64,000 nucleotides of DNA from positions 62,001 through 126,000 of the forward strand of contig NZ_PNXY01000001.1 of the NCBI RefSeq assembly GCF_002879865.1. The letters are read 5' to 3'. Each line of letters opens with the position of its first letter. The first letter of the stretch is position 1. The notes below the pieces were generated by a model. The model was not told the DNA's origin. It did not search any database and saw only the letters and a program-made list of their open reading frames with translations. This DNA is from Paraburkholderia rhynchosiae (GTDB taxonomy: Bacteria > Pseudomonadota > Gammaproteobacteria > Burkholderiales > Burkholderiaceae). This document shows positions 16,196 through 25,747 of the stretch, in pieces. Both the position numbers and the translations under genes were made by a program.

Positions 16196-17317
16196 TCACT
16201 TGCCCCTGGCGGCACGTTCCTGTCCGGGCGTGATGTCAAAGAGCTTCCGATAACACCGCCCCAGATGCGAGGCGCTGGCAAACCCGCACTGCATCGCAAT
16301 GTCGAAAATGGACGATGTCGATTCATGCAGAAGCTTTTGCGCCGCCTTCAGGCGCACGCCGAGATAGAACTGCGAGGGTCCCATGCCGAAATGCTTGAGC
16401 CACATTCGCTCGAACTGGCGAGGCGAAATGCCGACTAGCGAAGCAAGCGTCTGCACGGCGACGGGGCGTTCAATGTTTTGCTCCATCAGCGTAATCGCGT
16501 TGACGATGCGCCGATCCTCGATTCCATAGCGCCACTGAATCGCCATCTTCTGGCTTTCCTGTGACGCACGAATACGCGTATGCAGAAACTGGTCGGCGAC
16601 ATCGGCAGCAAGCCGATGGTTATGCGCGCGAGCGATGACGTCCAGCATCAGATCGATCGCGGCCGTGCCGCCGCCGCATGTAAGTCGGTCACCATCGATG
16701 CAGTAAAGCTCACGCGTGACCGTTAGCGAGGGAAACTCGTCGGCGAGCGCTTTCAATGCTTCCCAATGGATCGTGCAACGCCGCTTGTCGAGAAGCCCGG
16801 CGCGCGCCAGGATCATCGTGCCGAGGCTGACGCCACCGAGCGGTTTGCCTGTCGCGGCGTAGCGGCGCAAAAAATCGAACACCCGCTCGTTGCGGTAGTT
16901 CTCCACGCCGATGCTTGCCACCACGAACAGTTGATCGACAGCAATGGACGAGGTCATTGCCGATTCAGGCTGCAGCGAAAATCCTGAACTCGACGACACC
17001 GGCTCGCCGTCGGCGCTGATGAGATGCCAGCTATAGAGCGCCTTGCCGCTCATCCGGTTAGCCGCGCGCAGCGGCTCGCTCGCGGAACTGAGCGCCATCA
17101 TCGAAAAGTTCGGCACCAGAAAGAAACCGATGCGTTGCGTTCCGGGCCGCCGCTCGTGGCTGGAATCCGCCGCGCTCTGCGTGTGCGCGGCAGCGAGTGC
17201 GCCCCCGCCCGCCGGTGGCAACTGCGCATGGCGCGCGGCGGCGGGTTGCGGCCTCTCGTCGTTGATTGTCCTGCGCATGTCCATGCTGGATTGGCCAAGG
17301 TGGCAAAACTGTCGCAT
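16196..17317 (-). CDS. GlxA-family AraC-type transcriptional regulator
   Basis: 373 residues from the ATG at 17317; the Ala/Pro-rich first 60 residues are poorly conserved-looking and a later start (17284) is possible. Residues about 60-235 form a DJ-1/PfpI-like class I glutamine amidotransferase domain (RIGFFLVPNFSMMALSSASE onward); residues 270-373 form an AraC DNA-binding domain with two helix-turn-helix motifs (VQTLASLVGISPRQFERMWL and DIAMQCGFASASHLGRCYRK). Relatives of this architecture include the carnitine, glycine betaine and arginine catabolism regulators CdhR, GbdR and ArgR of Pseudomonas. It is the last gene of the minus-strand directon and probably controls it. Confidence 0.9.
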   Translation of the reverse strand: MRQFCHLGQSSMDMRRTINDERPQPAAARHAQLPPAGGGALAAAHTQSAADSSHERRPGTQRIGFFLVPNFSMMALSSASEPLRAANRMSGKALYSWHLISADGEPVSSSSGFSLQPESAMTSSIAVDQLFVVASIGVENYRNERVFDFLRRYAATGKPLGGVSLGTMILARAGLLDKRRCTIHWEALKALADEFPSLTVTRELYCIDGDRLTCGGGTAAIDLMLDVIARAHNHRLAADVADQFLHTRIRASQESQKMAIQWRYGIEDRRIVNAITLMEQNIERPVAVQTLASLVGISPRQFERMWLKHFGMGPSQFYLGVRLKAAQKLLHESTSSIFDIAMQCGFASASHLGRCYRKLFDITPGQERAARGK

Positions 17318-17373
17318 ATTGCGCCGCGCCGGTCCATCGCCTCGTTCGTTGCGATTTACCTGTCAGACCGACA

Positions 17374-18174
17374 TCAATCGCCAGTGTAATTCGGCGCGCG
17401 CTTTTCGAAAGTTGCTGCAAGCGCCTCGCGGTGATCCGCTGTGCGATGCACGATTCCCTGGAACGCCGCCGAAAGTTCCAGCAGGCTCGGCAGGTCCATC
17501 CGCTGTCCTTGGCGAATGAGGCGCTTGCTCATGCGCAACACGTTCGGCGGATTGCTTGCGATGCGTGCCGCCAGTTCCTTCGCCGCGGACAGCAGTTCCG
17601 GGTCCGGCACGACCCGCGACACGAGGCCCCAGTCGAGCGCGCATTGCGCATCGATAGGCAAGCCCGTGAAAATCATCTCGGCTGCGCGCGAGAGCCCGAT
17701 CGCGCGAGGCAGCAACCACGCTCCGCCGTCGCCGGGAATAATGCCGATTTTTGCAAAGCTTTCCGCGAACAGCGCACTGCTTGCCGCGATACGGATATCG
17801 CACATCAGTGCGAGATCGCAGCCCGCGCCGTGCGCCGGTCCGTTGACGGCGGCGATGCAAGGCACGTCGAGTTCGTGGAATGCGCGCGGAATGCGTTGAA
17901 TGCCGCGCCGGTAGTTCTCGCGTATTCGCGCGGAGTTGCCGCTGAACGTGCCGATCTCGTCGCGCATGTGTTTGATGTTGCCGCCTGAGGAGAACGCGGG
18001 ACCCGCGCCCGTCAGCACGATTGCGCGCACGTTCAGATCGGCTTGCGCGCGTTCGAGGCTCGCTACGAGCGCATCGACCACTTCCATTTCAGTCAGTGCG
18101 TTGCGTGTTTCAGGACGGTTCAGCGTGATTGTCGCAACACCGCCGTCCAGTTCGTAAAGTACTGGTTCGTTCAT
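17374..18174 (-). CDS. Enoyl-CoA hydratase/isomerase (crotonase) family protein
   Basis: 266 residues from the ATG at 18174; a GTG six bases upstream overlaps the stop of the ligase gene. It has the crotonase fold with oxyanion-hole segments FSSGGNIKHM (61-70) and GPAHGAGCDLAL (112-123). The two hydratase glutamates are not conserved: the first is D120 (GCDLA) and the second is F140 (FAESFAKIG). The motif IPGDGG (D149) with AWLLPRAIGLSRA resembles the PaaG-like isomerase branch instead. It may therefore be an isomerase, hydrolase or specialised lyase acting on the CoA thioester produced by the adjacent ligase and dehydrogenase. Confidence 0.88.
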   Translation of the reverse strand: MNEPVLYELDGGVATITLNRPETRNALTEMEVVDALVASLERAQADLNVRAIVLTGAGPAFSSGGNIKHMRDEIGTFSGNSARIRENYRRGIQRIPRAFHELDVPCIAAVNGPAHGAGCDLALMCDIRIAASSALFAESFAKIGIIPGDGGAWLLPRAIGLSRAAEMIFTGLPIDAQCALDWGLVSRVVPDPELLSAAKELAARIASNPPNVLRMSKRLIRQGQRMDLPSLLELSAAFQGIVHRTADHREALAATFEKRAPNYTGD

Positions 18175-18176
18175 GA

Positions 18177-19775
18177 TCACGTTCCCGTCCGCAAAAGATT
18201 CTGGTCCACCGAAGCAGCCAGCTCGCGCCGCAGCACCTTGCCGCTCGGATTCAGCGGCAACCGCTCAAGAAACAGCACTTTCTTTGGCCGCTTGTACGGC
18301 GCGAGGTCGTCACTGGCCTTGCAGAATGCAATGATCGCGTCTTCCGTCAACTGGGCGTCGCTGCGCACGACGAACGCCGTCACCGCCTGGCCCCACTTCG
18401 CGTCCGGCACGCCGATCACCGCGGCCTCCTGCACGCCAGGGCAGTGATACAACACCTCTTCGACTTCTCGCGGATAGATGTTCTCGCCGCCGGAGACGAT
18501 CATGTCGTCCGCACGACCGCGGAAGTGGAAATAGCCGCCCTCGTCGACGCTGAACAAATCGCCCGTATAGAGCCAGCCGTCGCGAAACCTCCGGGCCGTT
18601 TCACCCGGGTTGTTCCAGTACGCGCGTGCAAGTTGCGGGCCGCGCACGATCAGTTGGCCCACCTCGCCACGCTCGACACTTTCCGTCGAAGGCACGGCGC
18701 GATCGGGGTCGTTCGTCACGACGCGGCAGGTGCTAATCAGCGTCGGCTTGCCGCACGACCCAAGACGCGAGAGCGCATCGCGTGGATGCAGGAGCAGCGT
18801 GAGGCTCGCTTCCGTCATGCCGTAGCCGTTGTACACGTTCGGACAGAACTCATCGATCACCCGTTGCATCGCCGCGGCGGGAATGGCCGCGCCGCCTGTG
18901 GTGATCATCCGCAGACTGCTGTGATCGGTCTGCGTGAACGATGGATGAAACAGCATGTCCTGGATCTGCGTCGGCACGGCGAAGAGCGTCGTGACGCGAT
19001 AGTGCGCGATCGCGGCGAGCGTGCGCTGCGGATCGTAGCGCGGCAGCACGATGTTGGCCGCGCCGACCATCAGGTGCGGCATGAAATACGCCTGCATGCC
19101 GCCGACATGGTAAAGCGGCGCGATATGGAGCGCCGAATCGGTGCTGGTCAGGCTGTACTCCATCACGCAGTTCGTGGCGATCGCCACGTCGTTGCCATGC
19201 GTGTGGATCGCGCCTTTCGGGCGCCCCGTCGTGCCCGACGTGTACACGAGCGCGGAGATATCGTCGGGCTTGAGCGGAGGCAGCGGCGCATCGCGATGGC
19301 GCGTGCCGTCTATCAGCGCATCGAAGTCGTGATGATGCGAGGGCGCATCGTAATGATCGGGCTCATCGCCGGGGCTTGCATGCCCTGTCACACGAACGTA
19401 GATGCGCAGATCGGGCAGACCCTGTTCGATCTTCACGACGACCGGCTGCATCGAGTCGTCGTAGATCAGCACGCGCGCACCGGCATCGCGGATGATGAAC
19501 ACCGCTTCGTTCGCGGACAGCCGGTAGTTCATCGGTACGGCGATCGCGCCAAGCAACTGGCAGGCAAGATAAGCGGTGGCCGTTGCGTCGGACGTCTTTT
19601 GAAAAATTGCAACGCGGTCCGTTTGCCGCACGCCCAGGTCGAACAGCGCCTGCGCGAGTCCGCGTACGCGCGCGTCCCACTGCGCGTAGGTAAAGCGCGC
19701 GTCGCCGCAGACCAGCGCGAGACGGTCGGGGTACTTCGCGACCGTGTTTTCGAACAGCGAGGTAATGGTCAGCAT
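18177..19775 (-). CDS. Acyl-CoA ligase (ANL superfamily)
   Basis: 532 residues. It activates a carboxylic acid to its CoA thioester through an acyl-adenylate. The AMP-binding P-loop YTSGTTGRPKGAIHTH is near residue 180, YTGDLFSVDEGGYFHF and GRADDMIVSGGENIYP are the A7/A8 hinge motifs, and the catalytic lysine is in NPSGKVLRREL near the C-terminus. Its length and hinge resemble medium-chain/CaiC-type ligases. It sits 18 bases after the dehydrogenase gene and its TGA overlaps the possible GTG start of the crotonase gene, so translational coupling is likely. The acid substrate is presumably what the OpuC-type importer brings in. Confidence 0.92.
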   Translation of the reverse strand: MLTITSLFENTVAKYPDRLALVCGDARFTYAQWDARVRGLAQALFDLGVRQTDRVAIFQKTSDATATAYLACQLLGAIAVPMNYRLSANEAVFIIRDAGARVLIYDDSMQPVVVKIEQGLPDLRIYVRVTGHASPGDEPDHYDAPSHHHDFDALIDGTRHRDAPLPPLKPDDISALVYTSGTTGRPKGAIHTHGNDVAIATNCVMEYSLTSTDSALHIAPLYHVGGMQAYFMPHLMVGAANIVLPRYDPQRTLAAIAHYRVTTLFAVPTQIQDMLFHPSFTQTDHSSLRMITTGGAAIPAAAMQRVIDEFCPNVYNGYGMTEASLTLLLHPRDALSRLGSCGKPTLISTCRVVTNDPDRAVPSTESVERGEVGQLIVRGPQLARAYWNNPGETARRFRDGWLYTGDLFSVDEGGYFHFRGRADDMIVSGGENIYPREVEEVLYHCPGVQEAAVIGVPDAKWGQAVTAFVVRSDAQLTEDAIIAFCKASDDLAPYKRPKKVLFLERLPLNPSGKVLRRELAASVDQNLLRTGT

Positions 19776-19793
19776 GATGGAAATGGAGTGCGC

Positions 19794-20984
19794 TCAGAGG
19801 TTGATCTTCAGATCGGGGAGATCGCGCGACGCGATCAGGTATTTCGCCATTTCCGACGTCCCCCCGACAATCGTCAGCGCGCGTGCGTCGCGATACAGCT
19901 GTTCGGCACGGCCGTATTCCTTGGTGAGGCCATCGCCACCCAATATCTGCACCGTTTCGTTGACACAGAAATTCGCCGTCTCCGTTGCGACGAGCTTGGC
20001 CATTGCCGCTTCCTTCATCAGTGCCTTTCCGTCGGCGCCGGCGTCGTACATCTTGGTGGCGCGATAGGTGATGAGCTCGGCGGCGTCGATGCGCCAGCTC
20101 ATCTGCGCGATCTTGTCCCAGATCAGTTGCTTGCAGCCGAGGAATTGGCCGAATGTCTTGCGGCTTTGCGCATGCGCACGCGCGATTTCGAACGCGCTGC
20201 GCGCGACGCCGAGGCCCGAGCCGCCCAGAATCGCGCGCTCGAAGTTGAACATGCCGCGCATGATCGCGGAGCCCTCGCCCGCCTTGCCCAACAGGTGATC
20301 GGCGCGCACGCGGCAATTGTCGAACCTGACCTCGCCGACGATGCAGCCGTGCCGGCCCATGAACGTATAGTTGCGCGGAAAGCTGATGCCGTGGGCGTCC
20401 TTCGGCACGGCCACCGCGGTGATGCCCGGCTTCGACGTGCCATCGCGCGGCGTGATGCCGTAGGCGATATAGACGTCCGCTACCGAAGCGTTGGAGATAT
20501 AGCGCTTGAAGCCGTTGACGACCCATTCGTCGGTACGTGCGTCGTATTCGACGCGCGTTTGGATGTCAGCGGAATCGCTCCCCGTGCCGGGCTCGGTCAC
20601 GCAGATCGCGCCGACCGCGCGGCCGGCCAGAATCGGTTCGAGATACGCATCGCGCAATGCCTCGCTCGCGTGACGATGCAACGGGTATGCGCAACTCAAC
20701 GCCGTAGCAATGGTCGTTTCGAATGCATAGTTGATCGCGGACGCTTCTTCCGACAATATCGTCGCGTGCGTGAGTCCGGGCTTTGTCAGCGAGCCGCGGT
20801 ACAGGTCCGCGAACATCAGTCGCAGATAGCCGGCTTCGGCCAGTGCGCGCACCACACGTTTGACGGCGTCCCAGTCGCGGCGGTCTTCTATATCGGCGGC
20901 GCGCGGCGCGAGTTCGCGCTGCAGAAAGGCCCGCACTTCCGCGCGAAACGCGCGGTCTTCGTCGGTAAGGAGAAAATCTTGCAT
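19794..20984 (-). CDS. Acyl-CoA dehydrogenase
   Basis: 396 residues from the ATG at 20984 (MQDFLLTDEDRAF), a typical ACAD start. It performs FAD-dependent alpha-beta desaturation of an acyl-CoA, passing electrons to ETF. ICVTEPGTGSDSAD (127-140) is the FAD/substrate segment. The usual YEGT catalytic position is GGT (TIVGGTSEM, 372-379), while E249 lies in MFNFERAILGG on helix G, matching the isovaleryl- and long-chain-CoA dehydrogenase arrangement where the base sits on that helix. So the missing Glu is not a defect. It lies 13 bases after the nitrilase gene and next to a CoA ligase. Confidence 0.92.
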   Translation of the reverse strand: MQDFLLTDEDRAFRAEVRAFLQRELAPRAADIEDRRDWDAVKRVVRALAEAGYLRLMFADLYRGSLTKPGLTHATILSEEASAINYAFETTIATALSCAYPLHRHASEALRDAYLEPILAGRAVGAICVTEPGTGSDSADIQTRVEYDARTDEWVVNGFKRYISNASVADVYIAYGITPRDGTSKPGITAVAVPKDAHGISFPRNYTFMGRHGCIVGEVRFDNCRVRADHLLGKAGEGSAIMRGMFNFERAILGGSGLGVARSAFEIARAHAQSRKTFGQFLGCKQLIWDKIAQMSWRIDAAELITYRATKMYDAGADGKALMKEAAMAKLVATETANFCVNETVQILGGDGLTKEYGRAEQLYRDARALTIVGGTSEMAKYLIASRDLPDLKINL

Positions 20985-20997
20985 GGCGGACGACGCT

Positions 20998-21876
20998 TCA
21001 GGTGTTGACGTGTGACTGAGCCGCACGGATGCCGCGGCCCGCATAGACCCGTGAATCGCGCACGGTAGGCAGCAGGAAACGCGCTTCGCGCAGCGCTGCA
21101 TAATCGACTTCGCCAACGACCAGTTCTTCCTCGGTGGTCGAGCCCATAGCGACTGTGTTGCCGAACGGATCGAGAACGCGCGACCCGCCCCAGAAACGCA
21201 GCATGCCTTCGGTGCCGATCCGATTCGCCATTACCACGGCGACCCCGTAGGTCACCGCGTAGAAGCGCAGGTTCAGTTCCCATGCAGAGGGATTGTCGAA
21301 GCCGCCGCCCACCGCCTCGCGCGCTGAACTGATCGGCGCGGCGAGCAGCGTCACGCCGTCGCACATCAGGTCATGCACGAGCGCGGGGTTCCACAGGTCG
21401 TTGCAGATGGGCGTGGCGACGCGCCAGTCGCGGTCGATCCCGAATGCGCCAAGTTCCGCTCCCGGTGCGTAATACAGTCCATCGCGCAGCTTGCCGTAGG
21501 TCGCCAGTTGAATCTTGCGATGCACGTGCACGATCCTTCCTTGCGTCACAGTCGCCTGACTGTTGTAGAACTGGCCGCCTGGCGCTTCTTCGATGAAACC
21601 GAACGACGTGTAGAGACCGACGCTCGCTTCCGCAAGCGCCGCAATGGCCGGGTGATCGACGCGCAGTGCAAGCTGCAGCGCGTCTTTGCCCGCGCTATGT
21701 CCGCACAGCGACAATTCGGGGAACAGCAGCAACATGACGCCGCGCTGGCGCGCTTCGGCGATCATGCTCAGATGCTTGCCGAGGTTGGCGTCGAGATCGC
21801 CGTAGGAACTGTCGATCTGCGCGGCGGCGACTTTCAGCGCGCTGTCTCGCGGCGCGTCGAGGGAAGACGAAGGCAT
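20998..21876 (-). CDS. Nitrilase-superfamily carbon-nitrogen hydrolase
   Basis: 292 residues, single domain. The catalytic triad is complete: E54 in LFPELSLCGH, K121 in HRKIQLATYG and C158 in PICNDLWNP. The PICNDLWNP pattern is closest to amidase-type branches (including those related to the NAD synthetase glutaminase domain) rather than true nitrilases, so an amide or carbamoyl substrate is more likely than a nitrile. In this operon it lies between the importer and the CoA-dependent genes, suggesting that it releases the free carboxylic acid, and ammonia, from an imported amide. That link is inference. The start ATG is 35 bases after the binding-protein stop. Confidence 0.88.
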   Translation of the reverse strand: MPSSSLDAPRDSALKVAAAQIDSSYGDLDANLGKHLSMIAEARQRGVMLLLFPELSLCGHSAGKDALQLALRVDHPAIAALAEASVGLYTSFGFIEEAPGGQFYNSQATVTQGRIVHVHRKIQLATYGKLRDGLYYAPGAELGAFGIDRDWRVATPICNDLWNPALVHDLMCDGVTLLAAPISSAREAVGGGFDNPSAWELNLRFYAVTYGVAVVMANRIGTEGMLRFWGGSRVLDPFGNTVAMGSTTEEELVVGEVDYAALREARFLLPTVRDSRVYAGRGIRAAQSHVNT

Positions 21877-21911
21877 GTTCTTGTCTCTCAGGTTGGATCG
21901 GGTCGCGAGCG

Positions 21912-22808
21912 TTACAGCAGACCCGCTTGCTTCAGGAAGTCATGCGAGACTGCGCTGAACGATTTCTTCTGGACATCGACTGATGCGTTCAAACGAGCCA
22001 TCGTCGGCGCGTCGAGCTTTGCCGAGAGCGAGTTCAGGATCGGGCCGAGCTTCGGATTGGCGTCGAGCGTCGCCCTGCGGATCACGGGCGTGAGCGCATA
22101 GGACGGAAAAAAGCCCTTGTCGTCCTTCAGAATGACGAAGTTGAATGCCAGCACGCGGCCATCCGTGGCGAAAACGAGCGCGATGTCTACCTGACGGTCC
22201 TTCAGCGCCTGATACGTGAGACCCGAGTCCATCCGCTTGACCTCGTCCTGCGAAAATTCGAAGCCGTACAGCTTTTGCAGCGGACGCAACCCGTCGGGGC
22301 GAGCATAGAACTCCGAGTTAGACGCAAAGCTCAGCGTCTTGCCGGACTTGATGGTTCTCGCGAGATCGCTCAAGGTCACGATGCCGAGCTTCTTCGCTTC
22401 GTCCTGATTCATCGCGAACGAATACGTATTGTTCGCGCGCGAAGGATCGAGCCACACCAGGCCCTTGCCCGCATCCAGTTCCTTTACCTTCTTGTAGGTA
22501 TCTTCCGGCGACAAGCGGTCATTGATCTTGTTGTACGTGATCAGCGACGTGCCTGTGTATTCCCAATACACGTCGACCTGTCCATTCTCCTGCGCCGCGC
22601 GCAACACCGCGCTGCCCAGGCCGTCCTTTTTGGTGACGGTGAAACCCTTGGCCTGCAATAGCTCGGTCGTCATTTCGGCGAGCAGTTGCTGTTCCGTGAA
22701 GTTCTTGCCGCCGACCACGACATTTGCGGCCGCGCAGCTAATGGTCCACGACGACGCAAGAGAAAGGGCAACGAGCGCGCAGGCCCGCTTGAAGAAGGCA
22801 GTGTTCAT
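21912..22808 (-). CDS. Periplasmic substrate-binding protein, OpuAC/ProX (glycine betaine/carnitine/choline) type
   Basis: 298 residues. A signal peptide covers residues 1 to about 27 (MNTAFFKRACALVALSLASS, cleavage near CAAA). The mature protein begins VVVGGKNFTEQQLLAEM, the normal opening of OpuCC/OsmF-like receptors, and contains VDVYWEYTGTSL, typical of the quaternary-ammonium subfamily. It captures a compatible solute or related betaine in the periplasm and delivers it to the two permeases encoded upstream. Ligand-box aromatic residues cannot be assigned without a structure alignment. Spacing to neighbours is 35-36 bases on both sides, consistent with one transcript. Confidence 0.92.
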   Translation of the reverse strand: MNTAFFKRACALVALSLASSWTISCAAANVVVGGKNFTEQQLLAEMTTELLQAKGFTVTKKDGLGSAVLRAAQENGQVDVYWEYTGTSLITYNKINDRLSPEDTYKKVKELDAGKGLVWLDPSRANNTYSFAMNQDEAKKLGIVTLSDLARTIKSGKTLSFASNSEFYARPDGLRPLQKLYGFEFSQDEVKRMDSGLTYQALKDRQVDIALVFATDGRVLAFNFVILKDDKGFFPSYALTPVIRRATLDANPKLGPILNSLSAKLDAPTMARLNASVDVQKKSFSAVSHDFLKQAGLL

Positions 22809-22844
22809 GATGTCCTCGAAGAAACGCGTATGCGTGTGATTGAA

Positions 22845-23564
22845 CTAGCGTTGGGGAGTGACGCCGCGCGACACGAGATGCACCTGCATCTGGCCGATGA
22901 GCACGTCGGTGAGAACCGCGAGCACCGCGGTGGGAATCGCGCCTGCCAGCAGCATCGAAAAGTCGTTCATGTCGATGCCGGTAAAGATCAACTCACCGAG
23001 TCCACCGCCGCCCACGAGAAATGCAAGCGGCGCCGTGCCGACGGTAATGGCGAGCGCGGTGCGAATGCCCGCGAAGATCACATAAAGCGCGTTGGGCAAC
23101 TCGACGCGCAATAAGACCTGCGTCGGTGTCATGCCCATGCCGGTGGCCGCTTCGATCAGCGAGCGCGGCACCGCGCGCAAGCCTTCGAGCGTGTTCAGCA
23201 CGATGGGCAATAAAGTGGCCACCCACAACGCGAAGATCGACGGCCAGCGGCCGATGCCGAGCACGCTCATAGCGAGCGCGAGCAGCGCGAGCTTTGGCAC
23301 GGCCTGCCCCATGTTGAGCGTCTGCAGGAGCGCTTGACCGACACGGGCGTGTTTGCCCGACTCCCGGCTCAGATAGACGCCCAGCGGCACGGCAATGACG
23401 ATTGCAAGCCCGCCTGCGATGGCGACCATCGTCATCTGTGTGATGGACTGGTAGACGATATCGCTGCGATATTGCGCAATGGATAGAAGCCAGTTGTCCG
23501 CGCGCGCTTGCAGCGGCGCAGCACAAGCGAACAGGACAGCGCAGCGTGAGAGTAGCGTTCTCAT
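22845..23564 (-). CDS. ABC transporter permease, OpuCB/YehW type
   Basis: 239 residues from the ATG at 23564, two bases after the ATPase stop. It carries the BPD-type permease domain, with the EAA-like loop LIEAATGMGMTPTQVLLRVE about 100 residues from the C-terminus and roughly five or six membrane segments. Unusually for this family, the first 25 residues look like a secretory signal (MRTLLSRCAVLFACAAPLQA) before the first transport segment. It pairs with the permease at 24682-25407 to form a heterodimeric channel of the osmoprotectant (QAT) importer family. Confidence 0.9.
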   Translation of the reverse strand: MRTLLSRCAVLFACAAPLQARADNWLLSIAQYRSDIVYQSITQMTMVAIAGGLAIVIAVPLGVYLSRESGKHARVGQALLQTLNMGQAVPKLALLALAMSVLGIGRWPSIFALWVATLLPIVLNTLEGLRAVPRSLIEAATGMGMTPTQVLLRVELPNALYVIFAGIRTALAITVGTAPLAFLVGGGGLGELIFTGIDMNDFSMLLAGAIPTAVLAVLTDVLIGQMQVHLVSRGVTPQR

Positions 23565-23566
23565 GC

Positions 23567-24679
<1,113 letters not shown>

Positions 24680-24681
24680 GG

Positions 24682-25407
24682 TTATTGCGCGTGATGAGGA
24701 GATTTACGGAACGACGCCCACGCGCCGAGACGCAATGCCAGTCTGCCGGTACGCGACGGGCTGCGAAGGCCCTTCGGTGTCAGCAGACGTTGCACCCAGC
24801 CGAGGCCGTAGTCGGCGGCGATAGCAAGAACGCTCACGAGAATCGCGCCGGCAATCAGCTGACGCGGGTCCGATTGGGAGATGCCGCGGCTGATCAGCTT
24901 GCCGAGCCCGCCGGCGCCGATATAGGCGGCGACGGCGGCAATGCCGACATTGATCACCACGGCCATGCGCACGCCGGCCATGATGATGGGCAGGGCAATG
25001 GGAATCTCGACTTTCCACAGACGCTGGCGCGTAGTCATGCCAATGCCGCGCGCGGCTTCGCGCAACGCCGGGTCGATATTGGTGATCGCCGTGTACGTGT
25101 TGCGCACGATCGGTAGTTGCGAATAGAGAAACAGCGCAATGACCGTCGGCAGAAAGCCGATGCCCTGGCCGATCACCGACAGAACCGGGATCATCAGACC
25201 GAACAACGCAACCGATGGAATGGTCATCAGGATCGCCGCGAGGTACAACACGATCTTCGCGGCGCGCGCATTCGCTGTGATCACGATGCCGAGCGGCACG
25301 CCTGTGAGAATGGCGAGACCGACACCGACGCCGACGATCTCAACGTGCTCGACGGTGAGCCTGATGATCGACGCCCAGTTGTCGAGCATGAAAGCAAGGG
25401 TTTCCAC
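24682..25407 (-). CDS. ABC transporter permease, OpuCD/YehY type
   Basis: 241 residues from a GTG at 25407, chosen because GGGAG lies seven bases upstream; an in-frame ATG at 25389 is the alternative, and a longer reading to 25488 has no ribosome-binding site. It has the permease loop LREAARGIGMTTRQRLWKVE and the QAT-family segment GAGGLGKLISRGISQSDPRQ. About five membrane helices. It is the first gene of the nine-gene directon. The 340-base region before it contains a candidate operator at 25523-25538. Confidence 0.9.
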   Translation of the reverse strand: METLAFMLDNWASIIRLTVEHVEIVGVGVGLAILTGVPLGIVITANARAAKIVLYLAAILMTIPSVALFGLMIPVLSVIGQGIGFLPTVIALFLYSQLPIVRNTYTAITNIDPALREAARGIGMTTRQRLWKVEIPIALPIIMAGVRMAVVINVGIAAVAAYIGAGGLGKLISRGISQSDPRQLIAGAILVSVLAIAADYGLGWVQRLLTPKGLRSPSRTGRLALRLGAWASFRKSPHHAQ

Positions 25408-25747
25408 GTTGTCTCCCGTTCCGGCGTTGACGGCCTGTTTCAGGCGCGTGTCGGTGTGCTTCGCTATGCGCCAAAGATAGCCGGACAAAACTGGGAACCC
25501 TTCATCTGCATTCGACGTCGTTTGTCACAAAAGCGACATCGCGATTTGGGCGCGGCGCATTCGCCTTACGGAATGGCGCTCGGACGAGGAACAGCTAAGG
25601 GTAATCCCCGTCCTTCAAGCGACAGGTCGCGGCCGCGAGGAGATCTTGGAGAATTCGGGAAAGGTGGCTGGCAGGATGTGCTGGACGCCATTCGCCGGAC
25701 GACGGCTCAGGCTCGACGCTTCGCCTGTGAGCACGCGTGGCTTCCGG
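25408..25747. other. Upstream region of the importer/CoA operon
   Basis: 340 bases without a convincing gene, between the operon's first gene and the MFS gene stop at 25748. The part nearest 25500 is comparatively AT-rich and holds the inverted repeat described separately. The part from 25600 to 25747 reads as unremarkable coding-like high-GC sequence without a recognisable product, possibly a gene remnant. Confidence 0.6.
25523..25538. promoter_or_regulatory. Candidate operator upstream of the importer operon
   Basis: TGTCACAAAAGCGACA is an imperfect inverted repeat (TGTCnC-N4-GnGACA) about 116 bases upstream of the first gene. AraC-type activators of the GlxA/GbdR class bind upstream of -35 sites, so position is suitable. 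No binding consensus has been checked. Confidence 0.35.

Noticed and set aside
18444..21008. A very long open frame (over 850 codons) on the plus strand
   Set aside because: It is antisense to the ligase and dehydrogenase genes, has Arg/His-rich shadow composition and no domain. Long open antisense frames are expected at this GC content.
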